Below, piece after piece: positions 62,884 through 64,000 of a DNA stretch of 64,000 bases. The notes under the pieces are model-generated. The model was not told the DNA's origin. It searched no databases and was given only the letters and a program-made list of their open reading frames with translations. This DNA comes from Lycocorax pyrrhopterus obiensis (Eukaryota; Chordata; Aves; Passeriformes; Paradisaeidae), in assembly GCA_014706295.1 (NCBI GenBank), contig JACSVZ010000007.1, positions 35,686,633-35,750,632 of the forward strand, written 5' to 3'. Position numbers and translations under genes: made by a program. How positions within the stretch are numbered: the first letter of the stretch is position 1; each line of letters begins with the position of its first letter.

Positions 62884-62947
62884 GTTAAAATGACTAAAGT
62901 TATGCTAAAAGTTATGCTAAAATGCTAAAGTTATTGCTAAAATGACT
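62884..62947. repeat. Imperfect 12-bp tandem repeat
   Basis: Units of the form agttatgctaaa recur about five times with small insertions (gttatgctaaaa, atgctaaag, ttattgctaaaa), flanked on both sides by an aaaatgact word. A small, imperfect minisatellite. Confidence 0.8.
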
Positions 62948-64000
62948 ACGGAGTTATTCTTAAAAAATCTACAGTGTAAAAACGGCCCATAAATAGGGAA
63001 GAAAGGCATAGTATATTCTCTGATTATTTTTGCAATTACTAAGATCCAGACTTTTTTTTCCTATTTTTAATTCTGCTTGTGCATTAGTCATGGATTTCCC
63101 ACTCAAATCACACATATTTTTCTATAATATCAGCTGGCCTGCGACAAAGACAATAATTCCAAACAATTGGACTGTATGTGGTTGCAAATCTCTTCTTAGT
63201 TTGGTTTGCTTGTTGGAATTTGGAACTGAAACTGGTGCTGAATTATTTCATCTAATGTTCTTTGGAAAGGACAGCAGATATTCTGGATACATTTCACTTA
63301 CTGAGATTAACCACCTTGGGTGAGAATACAGCATGTCTGCAACTGAGAGCCTGAGACTAAACCTGCTTGATTTTAATCTTCACCTTCATTACAGATTTAG
63401 TTTATAATATTTGTGGAGATGTGCAGCTCATATGCTTCATTTTTCTCATTTATTAAGCAAACCACAGAGTTTAATTAAAGAAGATGCAATAACAGTTTGA
63501 GTCTCTCATGACTCAAGCAGAGAATTCTACTTCAATATAAACTGTATTACTTACTATAGCCATTACCTTTCTAGTGTTGTGAACACTTGAAAATCCTCAC
63601 CCTCCCAATGCAACCTCTTATTACTGGGGTTATGTAGTAGTTAGAAATGCTTCCATGTGTTATGGAAGCTGTACAGATACAGGATGACACAACTTCATAA
63701 AGTATAATATAAGAACTATATAGGCAAGGAAAATAAAAAATCAGGAAAGGGATTTAATTGCAATATCTATGTAGATGAGGTGTCACAGAGAACTAGTTAC
63801 ATTTATTTTGCATATTTGTTTGATGTTGCTGTACCGTATCTTTACTCCAATACAGTCAACCTCTCCTCTCCTATACTCCTTCATACAAAATAAAGAATCC
63901 ATTTAGAATTATCTGAAAGCCACTGCTGATAATTATTTGAAAGAGTGCTGCTATTATAGGAAAGACTCTCCTTCAGGGAGGGGGATAATAGTTTACCAGT
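62948..64000. other. AT-rich non-genic sequence to the window edge
   Basis: No gene or transposon is recognised. A plus-strand frame of 97 codons at 63030-63323 starts in a T-rich context, has no known domain and no splice or promoter context, so it is not called. Confidence 0.5.

Noticed and set aside
1..64000. CRISPR arrays, bacterial operons, phage or plasmid features
   Set aside because: None seen; CR1 elements, LTRs and overall texture are those of a bird genome.

Overview
The window reads as bird nuclear DNA. The evidence is several CR1 non-LTR retrotransposon copies, both with and without the typical ATTCTATGATTCTATGAT-like 3' end, plus LTRs whose ends match avian endogenous retrovirus (ERV) LTRs as I remember them. 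The LTR types look more like those common in Neoaves than in galliforms, but that is only an impression. Base composition is AT-rich, with many short homopolymers and simple repeats.

I find no convincing protein-coding gene. All open frames are short (at most about 145 codons), many overlap on opposite strands, and several lie inside transposons. The simplest reading is a gene desert or part of a very long intron. The best candidate for host transcribed sequence is a GC-richer segment at about 11098-11434 on the minus strand. There a splice-acceptor-like site, an open frame, a stop and an AATAAA signal follow one another in the order of a last exon, but I cannot name the product.

Layout: 1-7 kb holds three CR1 pieces (1193-1334 on plus, 3395-4004 and 6623-6988 on minus). 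7-15 kb is unique sequence with the exon candidate and an ATT microsatellite (13042-13126). 15147-15607 is a plus-strand solo LTR with a perfect 5-bp target-site duplication, and 20908-21505 is a minus-strand LTR with a related end. 21.5-41 kb is mostly unique, with one internally deleted CR1 (30766-30957), an A-rich repeat, stretches that look like conserved non-coding DNA, and an unclassified CpG-bearing block (40110-40800). 41418-41481 is a CR1 3' stub. 41.5-52 kb is unique. 52121-52702 is a minus-strand LTR and 57187-57485 a compact plus-strand LTR with visible TATA box and poly(A) signal. The rest is unique, with one homeodomain-site-rich stretch (60730-61190) and small tandem repeats.

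No genes here work together as a system, and I see no CRISPR, operon, tRNA, rRNA or novel defence-like locus. The leads are the anonymous exon candidate, the CpG-bearing blocks of unknown origin, the LTR promoters, and the putative non-coding regulatory stretches. All need comparison with other bird genomes.
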